Shown piece after piece: positions 1 to 7,945 of a DNA stretch of 14,804 nucleotides. The stretch lies in assembly GCA_002172355.2 (NCBI GenBank), contig NHGH02000026.1:8151-22954 (forward strand), in the 5' to 3' direction. Under the pieces are notes generated by a model. It saw only the letters and a program-made list of their open reading frames with translations, searched no databases and was not told where the DNA came from. Positions within the stretch are counted from its first letter, which is position 1. The number at the start of each line of letters is the position of its first letter. The DNA is from Euryarchaeota archaeon TMED132. Its GTDB lineage: Archaea > Thermoplasmatota > Poseidoniia > Poseidoniales > Poseidoniaceae. The position numbers and the translations under genes are program-made.

Positions 1-3000
1 TAGGGAGCGGTCCAATAAAAATTGGTCAAGCGGCCGAATTTGACTTCTCAGGTAGTCAAGCGGTTAGAGCCTTGAGAGAAGATGGCTATGAGGTTATTTT
101 GGTTAACTCAAATCCCGCAACTATTCAAAACGACCCTGAAATGGCAGACAAGGTCTATATTGAGCCATTATTATCTTCATCGGTTAAGAGAATCTTAGAG
201 ATAGAGAGGCCATGTGCAATATTGGCTGGAATGGGCGGGCAAACCGCATTGAACATTGCCAGTGAACTGGCTCATCAGGGTGTTTTAGATGAATTAGGTG
301 TAGAATTGATAGGTTCTGATTTGGATGCTATTGATAAGGCAGAAGATAGAGAATTATTCAACAAGGTTTGTGAATCAATTAATCTCCCAATTTCTGAAGC
401 AATAGCATGTAACTCTATGGACGAGGTTATTTCAGCAGCTGAACAAATCAACAGTTGGCCATTACTTATCAGGCCTGCTTTTACACTCGGAGGTTTGGGT
501 GGTGGAACAGCCTGGGATTTGGGTGAATTAGTCGAAATTGCGACTTTAGGATTGAGAAACTCAAGAATAAGTCAAGTTCTAATCGAAGAATCTATTCTTG
601 GTTGGCAAGAATTAGAGTATGAAGTGATGAGAGACGAAGCCGACAATGCAACAATTGTATGTACGATGGAGAACATTGACCCAATGGGTGTTCATACTGG
701 AGAATCTACAGTAGTTGCACCATTGCAGTCTTTTTCAGATAGTGACCATCAAATTCTGAGAGACCAAGCGTTGAGTTTGATTCGTGCATTGAACATTAAG
801 GGCGGCTGTAATGTACAATTCGCATTCAACCAATCAACAGGTGAAATTAGAGTTATTGAAGTAAACCCAAGAGTTTCTCGTTCTTCCGCTCTGGCTAGCA
901 AAGCAACGGGTTACCCAATTGCTAGGATGGCTGCTAAGATAGCGGTGGGTTATACTCTAGATGAACTTCCTAACCCGATTACAGGAGAAGGAACAACAGC
1001 CGCTTTTGAACCTACATTGGATTACTGTGTGGTAAAAATTCCGAGATGGCCTTTTGACAAGTTTAGAACCGCAGATAGAACTCTTGGAACCTCGATGAAA
1101 TCTACCGGTGAAGTGATGGCTATCGGCCGTAATTTCGAAGAAGCATTCTTGAAGGCATGGGCATCTTTAGAGCAGGGTTGCCCTCATCCAAGACCTTTGA
1201 CAAGAGCAGATGAGTCCGAGGGAGAGGGGATGAAAGAAAGAGCCTATGAAGAACTTCCTGATTCGGTTCTAGTAGATTGGTGTAGAATTGCAACCGATAG
1301 AAGAATGGGTGCATTGATTGAAGCATTTAGGCGTGGATGGAGTGTCGAGAGAGTTCATGAAATAACCAGAATCACTCGATGGTTCTTATATCGATTCGAA
1401 AACATTGCAAAGATGGAAAATGAAATCGTATCAATAGCATGTAATCCTTCTGAAATAGATGTAGAATTATTACGTGAATGGAAATCATTTGGATTTAGTG
1501 ATTCTCATATTGCTGATGCACTAAATGGATTCCCTGCAACTGGATATAAATCTCTACCTAGAGGCCGGGATGAAAAGACTGTAATGTCTCGGAGGCACTC
1601 ATTGAAACTACATCCAAAATATCGCATGGTTGACTCTTGTGCTGCTGAATTTGCTGCTAAAACCCCTTATTATTATTCTACATATGAGCCAAATGGCTCA
1701 AATGAAATAGACTACATTCCGGATTTAGAAAGTAGAACTAAGCAACGTTATGTTGCTATAGGTAGCGGACCGATAAGAATTGGTCAAGGTATAGAATTCG
1801 ATTATGGATGTGTGCATGCGGTTAAGGCGATTAGAGAAGCGGGTAAAGATGCAATATTGATAAATAATAATCCTGAAACAGTTTCTACAGATTTTGATAC
1901 CTCTGACAGACTTTACTTTGAACCTTTGACACTTGAATATGTCTCGGAAGTTTTACTTAGAGAAAATGCTCATTCAATTCTTCTACAATTTGGTGGTCAA
2001 ACAGCAATAAATCTTTCACAACCGCTTGAACAGAGACTTCCTGATTTGAAAAAGGTTGGACTGGAATTAGAAATTGCAGGAACTTCATGTGATGCCATCG
2101 ATGAGGCAAGTGATCGGGAAAGGTTTGAGAAATTTGCTCAAAAGTCCGGATTAAAAATGCCAAGAGGTGCTACTGGTACTAGTTCGGATGATGTAAGAAA
2201 TGCAGTTGAGCAAATTGGATTCCCTGTGCTAATCAGACCATCATATGTTCTAGGTGGGAGAGGGATGGAGATATTATCCAATCAAGAACAATTAGATGCT
2301 TATCTAAAAGAAGCATATCTTGCTCCAGATAAGCCACTACTGGTAGATGAATATCTTGGACATGCTACTGAATTAGATGTAGATGCAGCATGTGATGGCA
2401 AAGAAGTACTTGTTGGTGCTATAATGGAGCATTTGGAAGAAGCGGGAATTCACTCAGGTGACTCTACATGCTTTATCCCGACCCAAAACGTTCCAGAACA
2501 CATTCTTGAATTAGTCCGTAAACAAACTGAAGTTATAGGCTTGGGACTCAATATCAAAGGTTGTTATAATATTCAGTTTGCTATACAAGGTGATGATCTA
2601 TATGTTTTGGAAGTCAATCCTAGGTCTTCAAGAACAGTTCCTTTCGTTGCAAAGTCATCAGGTTTACCTCTCGCTAGAATAGCGGCTAACATCACTATTG
2701 GAATACCTCTTTCTAAGCAAGACATTCCAATTAGAACATCTGGGCAAATATGTGTAAAAGCACCTGTGTTTCCATTCATAAAACTGCGTGGTCTAGACCC
2801 AGCACCTGGGCCTGAAATGAAATCTACTGGTGAAGTATTTGGTTCAGATACATCAGCAGATATAGCTTATCTAAAGGCGAGATTAGCGACAGAAGTACCT
2901 GTTGCTAGGTCAGGGGGTGCTTACCTAACTGTTAGGGACCAAGATAAGAAGAAACTTTTGAATTCAGCATCGAAGTTAGTAGAATTAGGATTTAATCTAT

Positions 3001-3308
3001 TCGCAACTCCAGGTACTGCAGATTATCTTAGAGAGAACGATATACCTGTAGAAGTGGCTTATCGTATAAGAGAATCCAAACATCCTGATGCATTAGATTT
3101 AATGCGCCAAGGTAAGATTTCTTTCATAGTTAATGTTCCAACAGTATCAGGTGGTGCAGTACGTGATGGAAATATGATGAGAAGACTTGCTGTTGAACTC
3201 AACATTCCATTTGTTACCACAATTAGGGGCGCTGATATGGAAGTTGCAGCAATAAGGGCACAACAAAAAGGGGAAGTTGAGCCTAGAAGATTGAAGGTAA
3301 ACTACTGA
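1..3308 (+). CDS. carB: Carbamoyl-phosphate synthase large subunit, 5' end cut by window
   Basis: Makes carbamoyl phosphate from bicarbonate, ammonia (delivered from glutamine by CarA) and two ATP, for pyrimidine and arginine synthesis in the cytoplasm. The reading frame is open from base 3 and already encodes GSGPIKIGQAAEFDFSGSQA, a conserved N-terminal motif, so the true start lies some 15-20 codons upstream of the window. The TTG at 72 is internal. About 1,101 residues are visible. Order: first ATP-grasp half (carboxyphosphate step, LVNSNPATIQNDPE, GGLGGG loop, EVNPRVSRSSALASKATGYP), central oligomerisation region, second ATP-grasp half (GSGPIRIGQGIEFDYG, GGRGMEI, EVNPRSSRTVPFVAKSSG), and a C-terminal MGS-type allosteric domain (FATPGTADYL, NVPTVSGG). 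The protein is longer than the usual ~1,073 residues, partly from an extra Pro/Arg/Glu-rich stretch near base 1180. Its TGA directly abuts the stop of the convergent gene. No carA is visible. Confidence 0.97.
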   Translation, partial: GSGPIKIGQAAEFDFSGSQAVRALREDGYEVILVNSNPATIQNDPEMADKVYIEPLLSSSVKRILEIERPCAILAGMGGQTALNIASELAHQGVLDELGVELIGSDLDAIDKAEDRELFNKVCESINLPISEAIACNSMDEVISAAEQINSWPLLIRPAFTLGGLGGGTAWDLGELVEIATLGLRNSRISQVLIEESILGWQELEYEVMRDEADNATIVCTMENIDPMGVHTGESTVVAPLQSFSDSDHQILRDQALSLIRALNIKGGCNVQFAFNQSTGEIRVIEVNPRVSRSSALASKATGYPIARMAAKIAVGYTLDELPNPITGEGTTAAFEPTLDYCVVKIPRWPFDKFRTADRTLGTSMKSTGEVMAIGRNFEEAFLKAWASLEQGCPHPRPLTRADESEGEGMKERAYEELPDSVLVDWCRIATDRRMGALIEAFRRGWSVERVHEITRITRWFLYRFENIAKMENEIVSIACNPSEIDVELLREWKSFGFSDSHIADALNGFPATGYKSLPRGRDEKTVMSRRHSLKLHPKYRMVDSCAAEFAAKTPYYYSTYEPNGSNEIDYIPDLESRTKQRYVAIGSGPIRIGQGIEFDYGCVHAVKAIREAGKDAILINNNPETVSTDFDTSDRLYFEPLTLEYVSEVLLRENAHSILLQFGGQTAINLSQPLEQRLPDLKKVGLELEIAGTSCDAIDEASDRERFEKFAQKSGLKMPRGATGTSSDDVRNAVEQIGFPVLIRPSYVLGGRGMEILSNQEQLDAYLKEAYLAPDKPLLVDEYLGHATELDVDAACDGKEVLVGAIMEHLEEAGIHSGDSTCFIPTQNVPEHILELVRKQTEVIGLGLNIKGCYNIQFAIQGDDLYVLEVNPRSSRTVPFVAKSSGLPLARIAANITIGIPLSKQDIPIRTSGQICVKAPVFPFIKLRGLDPAPGPEMKSTGEVFGSDTSADIAYLKARLATEVPVARSGGAYLTVRDQDKKKLLNSASKLVELGFNLFATPGTADYLRENDIPVEVAYRIRESKHPDALDLMRQGKISFIVNVPTVSGGAVRDGNMMRRLAVELNIPFVTTIRGADMEVAAIRAQQKGEVEPRRLKVNY

Positions 3309-4565
3309 TCAACAGGCATCATATGCATCGATGATATATCTTGTTAGAGGGCTTGTCCATGCTAATTCACTAATTCCAGATTCACCATCTTTTGAGTAAA
3401 TTCTTACCACATCTCTAACTCTAACATTTCCTTCGGATGAACGTGCGAGAATAGTTGCACCTTTAATCGCCTTTCCAGTTCCATGAGGGTCATATACTGT
3501 GTCTAAGGCTTCTTTCAAGAACCAATCTGCCTTGCCACCCTTTTTACCATCATAGGTTTTCTTTGGCTTTTTGGCACCAAACATGCCTCCCGCCTTTTTT
3601 GGAGTGGTTTTCTTCTTTGCTGGAGTCTTTTTGGCAGGAGTGGACTTTGTTGCCTTCTTAGCAGGTTCATCCTTTTTAGCCACGTTTGAAACTGTTTTAT
3701 TTTGGAACTCTTCTTCAAGTTCAGAACGGATTTCTTTCTCTAATTCTTTTCTGATGCTCTTTTCCAATTTGGCTCTAATCTTTTCTTCCATTGCCGATGC
3801 ATCGACTTTTTGTAGCTTGGAATAAGCATCATCACGTTCATCTTGCAATGCTTGCATTACGTTGATGTAATGGGAAGCAACTTGAATCAATGAAGTCTCC
3901 ATAGATGCTTCTAATTGCATTGAAACTACTTCGCTTGCAGAATCTCTCCACTTGCGCCATTGTAGCATGGTATTAGCATGTATGTCAGAACCACATTTAG
4001 GACAGAAACTTCTCTTTGGCGGCTTTAGAACTGGAATAGCTCTCATCGCATCGGGGTCAATTCCCTCATGCTCACCACTAGCAACATCGTGAATGTGAGT
4101 AGATGCTTCCATACCAGTATCCATTGCTTCTCTAAACAGACCCTCATTTAGGTCAAGTTTACCTTCTTGAATTAAATCCCAAGCATTAGTTCCTCTAACA
4201 ACAGCTCTTACAGCAGCATTAGCGGCTGGTGAGTTACCCCAATCCATACTTATGATTTTTGAGGAACTCGAGGATTCGAGTTCAGCAGATGAAAATGCAT
4301 CGCCAATATCGTATTCTTCACCCTCTGCTGGTGCAGCGATTCCAAGTTGTATTGGATTAGCACCCTCCTCTATTTTGGCTATCATATCGAATTTTTCCGC
4401 CATCGAGAGGTCGTCTCGAAGTCGAATTACATCTCTAAGTTGGTTCAAATCATGGCCAGTGGATGTGATGGGGCCCTGTCCAGTCATATCGTGTCCACAC
4501 GATAGACAAAACTTTGCGGCAGGTTCTACATCTGCCTCACAGGTTGGACAATAAACCCCCGCCAT
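3309..4565 (-). CDS. Unknown zinc-ribbon, coiled-coil, lysine-rich protein (418 aa)
   Basis: I do not recognise this family. Seen in the sequence, N to C: a zinc ribbon with C6-x2-C9 and C20-x2-C23; an acidic, Ser-rich segment (about 80-105); a second half-ribbon FCPKCG with C188 and C191 but no clear partner pair; a charged, probably coiled-coil segment (about 243-290, rich in KLEKSIRKELEKEI-type heptads); a basic Lys/Ala/Pro/Thr-rich segment (about 297-345, PAKKTPAKKK) resembling histone H1 tails; and a compact C-terminal region with alternating beta-like strands (about 345-418). No signal peptide or membrane segment is seen. The basic tract suggests nucleic-acid contact, but that is inference. 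I chose the ATG at 4565 over the TTG at 4595 because it is the first ATG and the zinc ribbon starts right after it; there is no clear ribosome binding site for either. It lies 70 bases downstream of lysS on the same strand and may be co-transcribed or use its own promoter. Confidence 0.8.
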   Translation of the reverse strand: MAGVYCPTCEADVEPAAKFCLSCGHDMTGQGPITSTGHDLNQLRDVIRLRDDLSMAEKFDMIAKIEEGANPIQLGIAAPAEGEEYDIGDAFSSAELESSSSSKIISMDWGNSPAANAAVRAVVRGTNAWDLIQEGKLDLNEGLFREAMDTGMEASTHIHDVASGEHEGIDPDAMRAIPVLKPPKRSFCPKCGSDIHANTMLQWRKWRDSASEVVSMQLEASMETSLIQVASHYINVMQALQDERDDAYSKLQKVDASAMEEKIRAKLEKSIRKELEKEIRSELEEEFQNKTVSNVAKKDEPAKKATKSTPAKKTPAKKKTTPKKAGGMFGAKKPKKTYDGKKGGKADWFLKEALDTVYDPHGTGKAIKGATILARSSEGNVRVRDVVRIYSKDGESGISELAWTSPLTRYIIDAYDAC

Positions 4566-4635
4566 GGAAGGAGATGAGATGGTTTCACTTTTCAATAGTG
4601 CGGAATATATCTCCGAATATGTCGAAGTTTCAACC

Positions 4636-6240
4636 TTAAGAGTTTATCACAATCAAGCATTTTTCGATGATTTTAATGATTCTTTCACGTTCGATTTCAG
4701 CAAGAATTGGGGCTAACCTCGGCCCTCTTGAACGACCCATGAGTGATTTATATGCTACGAAATAAGCAATTCTTGGAGATAGTTCTATGGTTTTAGCAGA
4801 ATTAGGGATTGCATTTCCAATATCTTCACTATTCCATTCACATCTCTCGAGTTCCTCTTTTAGCAATTTTAGAACTTTGATTTCTTCATCTCCAAATTCC
4901 TTGAACATCTCAAGTTCAGGATTATCAATTATTGAAATCCGCATCTCTTCAGGTAGGTGTTTAGACTTAATCCATAGTTTCATTTTGTTTAATCTATCAA
5001 CCAAAGAAGTAGGTGGTTTATCTGTACTTGAATATCCTAAACTACTCCAAACCATTTCATCAGAAGTTTTAGTTTGGGCAAGTAGGCAGAGGTGTCTAAA
5101 GGTGACATTAGATGATTCTAAAGTTGATTCAGGTGATACTTTGGACATTTTCAAAGCACCGATGGCATCCTCAATCTGAACTTTTTTACGTCGGGATAGA
5201 TCTTGTTCAGTAAGTTCTTGGTCAAAATTACGTGATAACAGTCTTTCATATTCATCAGCCAAATTAACTAGGCTCATACCAGTATCAAATTCGATTGCTT
5301 TGTTAGGTTTTGATTGAGCGATGAGAAGTCTAAGAATTTCAGGAGGTACTAATTCTAATGCTTCAATAGGACCAATTGTATTACCAGTAGATGATGACAT
5401 TGCTCCTTGCCCCTTCAAACTAATCCATTCATAGGTTAGCGGTTGAGGGGGTTGATGTCCAAAAAGTTGGCATATTTCTCTTCCTGTGGCATAAGAACCT
5501 CCAGCAGCGCCATGGTCTTTTCCAAATGCTTCACATGTGACTCCAATCCAAGACCATTTTGCTGGCCAATCAATTCGCCATGGTAGTTTACCTTCTCCTT
5601 TGGTAATATCGGAACTTCCTTCAACACCATGAGAGTCTTTCCAGTGAACAAGTGGGTAATCATAACCCGTTACTACAACTCCTTCCAGCGAACCTTTAGA
5701 ATCCAGCGGGCTCCAAGGAAACCAATCTCCAGCCAATTCTCTAGTTGATACACGCTCGATGATTTCTCTAATATCGTCAGCCTTGTCACAAGCAATTTTT
5801 GAGACTTCATTGAACGCCCCTGAGCGATAAGAATGTAAATTCTTGATGATTCTTGGAACTACTCCAATTGTCCTTAATGCTTCGAGAAACGGACTTAGAA
5901 AGTAATCAGCATAACTCAATCCATCTTTGCTAAATTTCTCAAAGTCCGGCTTTCCATTTTCATCAGGTGCAGGAATTGAACCAATTTGATGGCCGATAAA
6001 TTGTGAATAATCATCATGTAGAAATGGATATACTTTCCTTAAGGGGTCTGCATCATCAACAATGAAGATGAAATCCACATCTAGTCCTGCATTTTTTGCG
6101 GCTCTACTTATCATATCGCCAGTCAAAATTTCTCTAAGATGCCCGATGTGAAATTCTCCACTAGGAGTAATACCAGTGGAAATGATATGTTTGTTACCTT
6201 TGTGCGCTAAGGCCTGGGCGGTTACGTCTGCCCAATGCAT
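4636..6240 (-). CDS. lysS: Lysyl-tRNA synthetase, class I
   Basis: Charges tRNA-Lys with lysine at the expense of ATP. This is the archaeal class I form (also called LysK), unrelated to the class II enzyme of most bacteria. The 534 residues match the family's usual length. The Rossmann-fold signatures are clear: HIGH at 31-34 in GEFHIGHLRE, and the KMSKS equivalent MSSSTGN at 281-287. Between them are the family blocks VDDADPLRKVYPFL, VVTGYDYPLVHWKDSHG and EAFGKDHGAAGGSY. The C-terminal part is the helical anticodon-binding region. The ATG is supported by a GAGGTG ribosome binding site 5 bases upstream, which overlaps the stop of the preceding PRTase gene. Only 9 bases separate the two, so they are almost certainly one operon. 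Confidence 0.96.
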   Translation of the reverse strand: MHWADVTAQALAHKGNKHIISTGITPSGEFHIGHLREILTGDMISRAAKNAGLDVDFIFIVDDADPLRKVYPFLHDDYSQFIGHQIGSIPAPDENGKPDFEKFSKDGLSYADYFLSPFLEALRTIGVVPRIIKNLHSYRSGAFNEVSKIACDKADDIREIIERVSTRELAGDWFPWSPLDSKGSLEGVVVTGYDYPLVHWKDSHGVEGSSDITKGEGKLPWRIDWPAKWSWIGVTCEAFGKDHGAAGGSYATGREICQLFGHQPPQPLTYEWISLKGQGAMSSSTGNTIGPIEALELVPPEILRLLIAQSKPNKAIEFDTGMSLVNLADEYERLLSRNFDQELTEQDLSRRKKVQIEDAIGALKMSKVSPESTLESSNVTFRHLCLLAQTKTSDEMVWSSLGYSSTDKPPTSLVDRLNKMKLWIKSKHLPEEMRISIIDNPELEMFKEFGDEEIKVLKLLKEELERCEWNSEDIGNAIPNSAKTIELSPRIAYFVAYKSLMGRSRGPRLAPILAEIERERIIKIIEKCLIVINS

Positions 6241-6245
6241 CTCTT

Positions 6246-6251
6246 CACCTC
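6246..6251 (-). promoter_or_regulatory. Ribosome binding site of lysS
   Basis: GAGGTG on the minus strand, 5 bases before the lysS ATG, overlapping the stop codon of the upstream HTH-PRTase gene. It fixes the lysS start and points to translation within a shared transcript. Confidence 0.7.
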
Positions 6252-6837
6252 AAACTGAAAAAGCGCGGATAACGCCTCTAAGTGGTACGCCTTCAATTTC
6301 ATTACGCATTGTCTTGTTGACTAGTACGATTACCAATCCAACTTCTCCACCTGCATTTCTTATTGAATTGATAGTCTTAGTCATTGTTTTACCAGTGGAT
6401 AAAACATCATCAATAATTACTACTTTTTTACCTGAAACTTGACCATATTTACTTGATAAAGAACCAGAACCATCGCCTCCATCTGTTGTTCTATATACTG
6501 TGAATTCACAATCTAAGTTTCTTGCTACTTCGTGTGCAAAAGAAATCCCATTAATAGAAATACCAACAACAGTGTCAATTTCATTAAATCCTAATTCTTC
6601 ATCAGCAACATCAGCCATTATCGTGCCAATTGCCGCGATTCGGTTTGGTTTTACGCCAATAGTTCTCCAACCAATTCTAACATCTGTTGGTCTCTCTTCA
6701 TTTTGTTGACTCCCTGCTAGAAGCCAAGAAATTGTATCTTGGGAAAGGGATAATTCATCAGCAATTTGCTGACTGTTCAATCCTTCTTTACGCAAATTGC
6801 CGGCAGTGATTCTAAGCTCCTCGATGCTTGATACCAT
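6250..6837 (-). CDS. HTH-PRTase regulator, PyrE-like (GfcR/COG0856 type)
   Basis: Small archaeal protein with an N-terminal helix-turn-helix (residues about 7-41, GLNSQQIADELSLSQDTISW) joined to a type I phosphoribosyltransferase domain. The PRPP-binding loop is KVVIIDDVLSTGKT at about 138-151, with a further conserved block GISINGISFAHEVA at about 93-106. Family members are often annotated as orotate phosphoribosyltransferase-like. The haloarchaeal member GfcR is a transcriptional activator of sugar metabolism genes, so a DNA-binding sensor of PRPP or a nucleotide is the most likely role here; true orotate PRTase activity cannot be excluded. I use the ATG at 6837 (195 aa) rather than the TTG at 6846; no ribosome binding site is visible, and a leaderless or very short leader is possible. 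It is the first gene of the unit with lysS, and a 12-base palindrome lies just upstream (possible autoregulation). Confidence 0.88.
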   Translation of the reverse strand: MVSSIEELRITAGNLRKEGLNSQQIADELSLSQDTISWLLAGSQQNEERPTDVRIGWRTIGVKPNRIAAIGTIMADVADEELGFNEIDTVVGISINGISFAHEVARNLDCEFTVYRTTDGGDGSGSLSSKYGQVSGKKVVIIDDVLSTGKTMTKTINSIRNAGGEVGLVIVLVNKTMRNEIEGVPLRGVIRAFSV

Positions 6838-6847
6838 GTCTCTCAAA

Positions 6848-6859
6848 ACTCTCGAGAGT
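6848..6859. promoter_or_regulatory. Perfect 12-base palindrome, candidate operator
   Basis: ACTCTCGAGAGT reads the same on both strands and lies 10 bases upstream of the HTH-PRTase ATG, in the divergent region shared with aIF2-beta. With one mismatched pair the symmetry extends to 18 bases (6845-6862). Position and symmetry suit a dimeric HTH regulator, possibly the product of the adjacent gene; this is inference. Confidence 0.45.
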
Positions 6860-6889
6860 ATTTCAACACATCAAACCTTTCATCAAATA

Positions 6890-6907
6890 TATCATTAATC
6901 AATGATA
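6890..6907. promoter_or_regulatory. AT-rich inverted repeat in divergent promoter region
   Basis: TATCATT, a 4-base spacer AATC, then AATGATA: perfect 7-base arms. The neighbouring AT-rich tract (TAATTAAT, about 6906-6913) sits about 25 bases before the aIF2-beta ATG, which fits an archaeal TATA box driving a leaderless transcript. The repeat itself lies 53 bases upstream of the opposite gene's ATG and could hold its TATA box as well. Confidence 0.4.
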
Positions 6908-6933
6908 ATTAATCCCAAAGGCTTCAAGAACGA

Positions 6934-7362
6934 ATGATACAAGCGCTAACCATGGGAGACTTTGATTACGAGACACTTCTCGACCGGGCTCGTGAAAATA
7001 TTCCAGATAATATTTCATCGAGGTCAAGGTGGAGACTACCTGAACCTCAAATTCTAATCGAAGGTTCTAATACTATTTTTCGCAATTTCAATGATGTTGT
7101 TTCTATGATGGATAGAGATGATGATCATGTCTATCAATATATTCTAAATGACTTAGGTACATCTGGTTCAAGAGATGGGCCTAGGGCTAGATTCAAAGGT
7201 AGAATTCCTCCTAAAAGAATTAAGAAGACCATTGCAAATTATGTTAATTCATACATCAAATGTGTTCAATGTAAATCTCCAGATACAATGTTTGTTAGAG
7301 AAGAGAGAACAACACTGCTAAAATGTCAAGCATGTGGTGCTACTAGACCTGTTAAACTTTGA
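6934..7362 (+). CDS. eif2b: Translation initiation factor aIF2 subunit beta
   Basis: Beta subunit of archaeal initiation factor 2, the heterotrimer that brings initiator Met-tRNA to the small ribosomal subunit. The 142 residues match the archaeal family length. Seen: N-terminal helix DYETLLDRARENIP; central alpha/beta domain with FRNFNDVVSMMDRDDDHVYQY and NDLGT; and a C-terminal zinc ribbon with C110-x2-C113 and C131-x2-C134, including CKSPDT and LKCQACGA. The start at 6934 is the first ATG; a second in-frame ATG at 6952 (MGDFDYE) would give 136 residues and still keep the whole domain. With a TATA-like tract about 25 bases before 6934, a leaderless mRNA starting there is plausible. It is divergent from the PRTase-lysS unit and its stop is one base from the convergent nitroreductase stop. 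Confidence 0.95.
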   Translation: MIQALTMGDFDYETLLDRARENIPDNISSRSRWRLPEPQILIEGSNTIFRNFNDVVSMMDRDDDHVYQYILNDLGTSGSRDGPRARFKGRIPPKRIKKTIANYVNSYIKCVQCKSPDTMFVREERTTLLKCQACGATRPVKL

Positions 7363-7363
7363 T

Positions 7364-7936
7364 TTAGGGTAGATAAAATCTAATCCCATCGATTGGCTTC
7401 TTTTCCTTATTAGGAATATTTTCAGGGAATCCAGCCTTGACAAAACCAATTATTCTTTCACGTTCTATTGGTATTGATAGTGCTGAGTAAGTGCCTTTAT
7501 CTCGAGTAATAGAACCAGTACTCCACTGTGTTCCAATTCCTTGGTCCCAAAATGATAACACCATGTTATGCAAAGCACATACGGTTGCAGCATAATCTTC
7601 TTGTTCTCGAAAGGAATCTTCTTTGTTAATTAAGCTGGTAATTGCTATTAATACCGGAGGCTTCAATATTTTATTTCGTGCTCTATCCAATAAGGACTCC
7701 AGTCTTTTATTATCCTCGCTAGTAGCTTTTACCTTGGCCAAGGTTTCAACAATAGGAATCAACTTTTCCCTAGACTCATCACCCAATATATAGAATTTCC
7801 AAGGATGCGTATTCTTATGGCAAGGGGCATGTCTTGCAGCCTCGATGGCAGTTTCAATACAATCGTTTGAAACTACTTTATCGTTGAAACGAAAAATAGT
7901 TCTTCTAGTCAATATGTTTTCTTGAACCTTTGACAT
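7364..7936 (-). CDS. Nitroreductase family FMN oxidoreductase
   Basis: Member of the FMN-dependent nitroreductase family: dimeric flavoproteins that use NAD(P)H to reduce nitro compounds, quinones, flavins or other acceptors. The physiological substrate cannot be read from the sequence. Of 190 residues, the N-terminal block LTRRTIFRFNDKVV (9-22) carries the Arg pair typical of FMN phosphate binding, and APCHKNTHPWKFYIL (37-51) corresponds to the family's APSxxNxQPWxF motif. AATVCALHNMVLSFWDQGIGTQW is the conserved central helix, and RIIGFVKAGFPENIP the C-terminal block. It starts 9 bases after the PCD stop on the same strand, so it is probably the last gene of that three-gene unit. No strong ribosome binding site is seen. 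Confidence 0.9.
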   Translation of the reverse strand: MSKVQENILTRRTIFRFNDKVVSNDCIETAIEAARHAPCHKNTHPWKFYILGDESREKLIPIVETLAKVKATSEDNKRLESLLDRARNKILKPPVLIAITSLINKEDSFREQEDYAATVCALHNMVLSFWDQGIGTQWSTGSITRDKGTYSALSIPIERERIIGFVKAGFPENIPNKEKKPIDGIRFYLP

Positions 7937-7945
7937 CCCTACAAC

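Noticed and set aside
72..74. TTG as the start of carB
   Set aside because: The frame is open upstream to base 3 and encodes the conserved GSGPIKIGQ motif of CarB, so the gene begins before the window.
3571..3825. Plus-strand frame with hydrophobic FFGVVFFFAGVF-like peptide
   Set aside because: It is the complement of the lysine-rich tract of the zinc-ribbon gene; Lys codons read backwards give Phe/Leu and mimic a membrane segment.
4601..4620. CGGAATAT / CCGAATAT near-direct repeat upstream of the zinc-ribbon gene
   Set aside because: Only one imperfect pair in an AT-rich promoter-like stretch; it may simply contain a TATA box.
4787..5179. 130-codon plus-strand reading frame inside lysS
   Set aside because: It lies antisense to the conserved lysS gene, its translation is Ser/Leu-rich without domain features, and no promoter or ribosome binding site is apparent.
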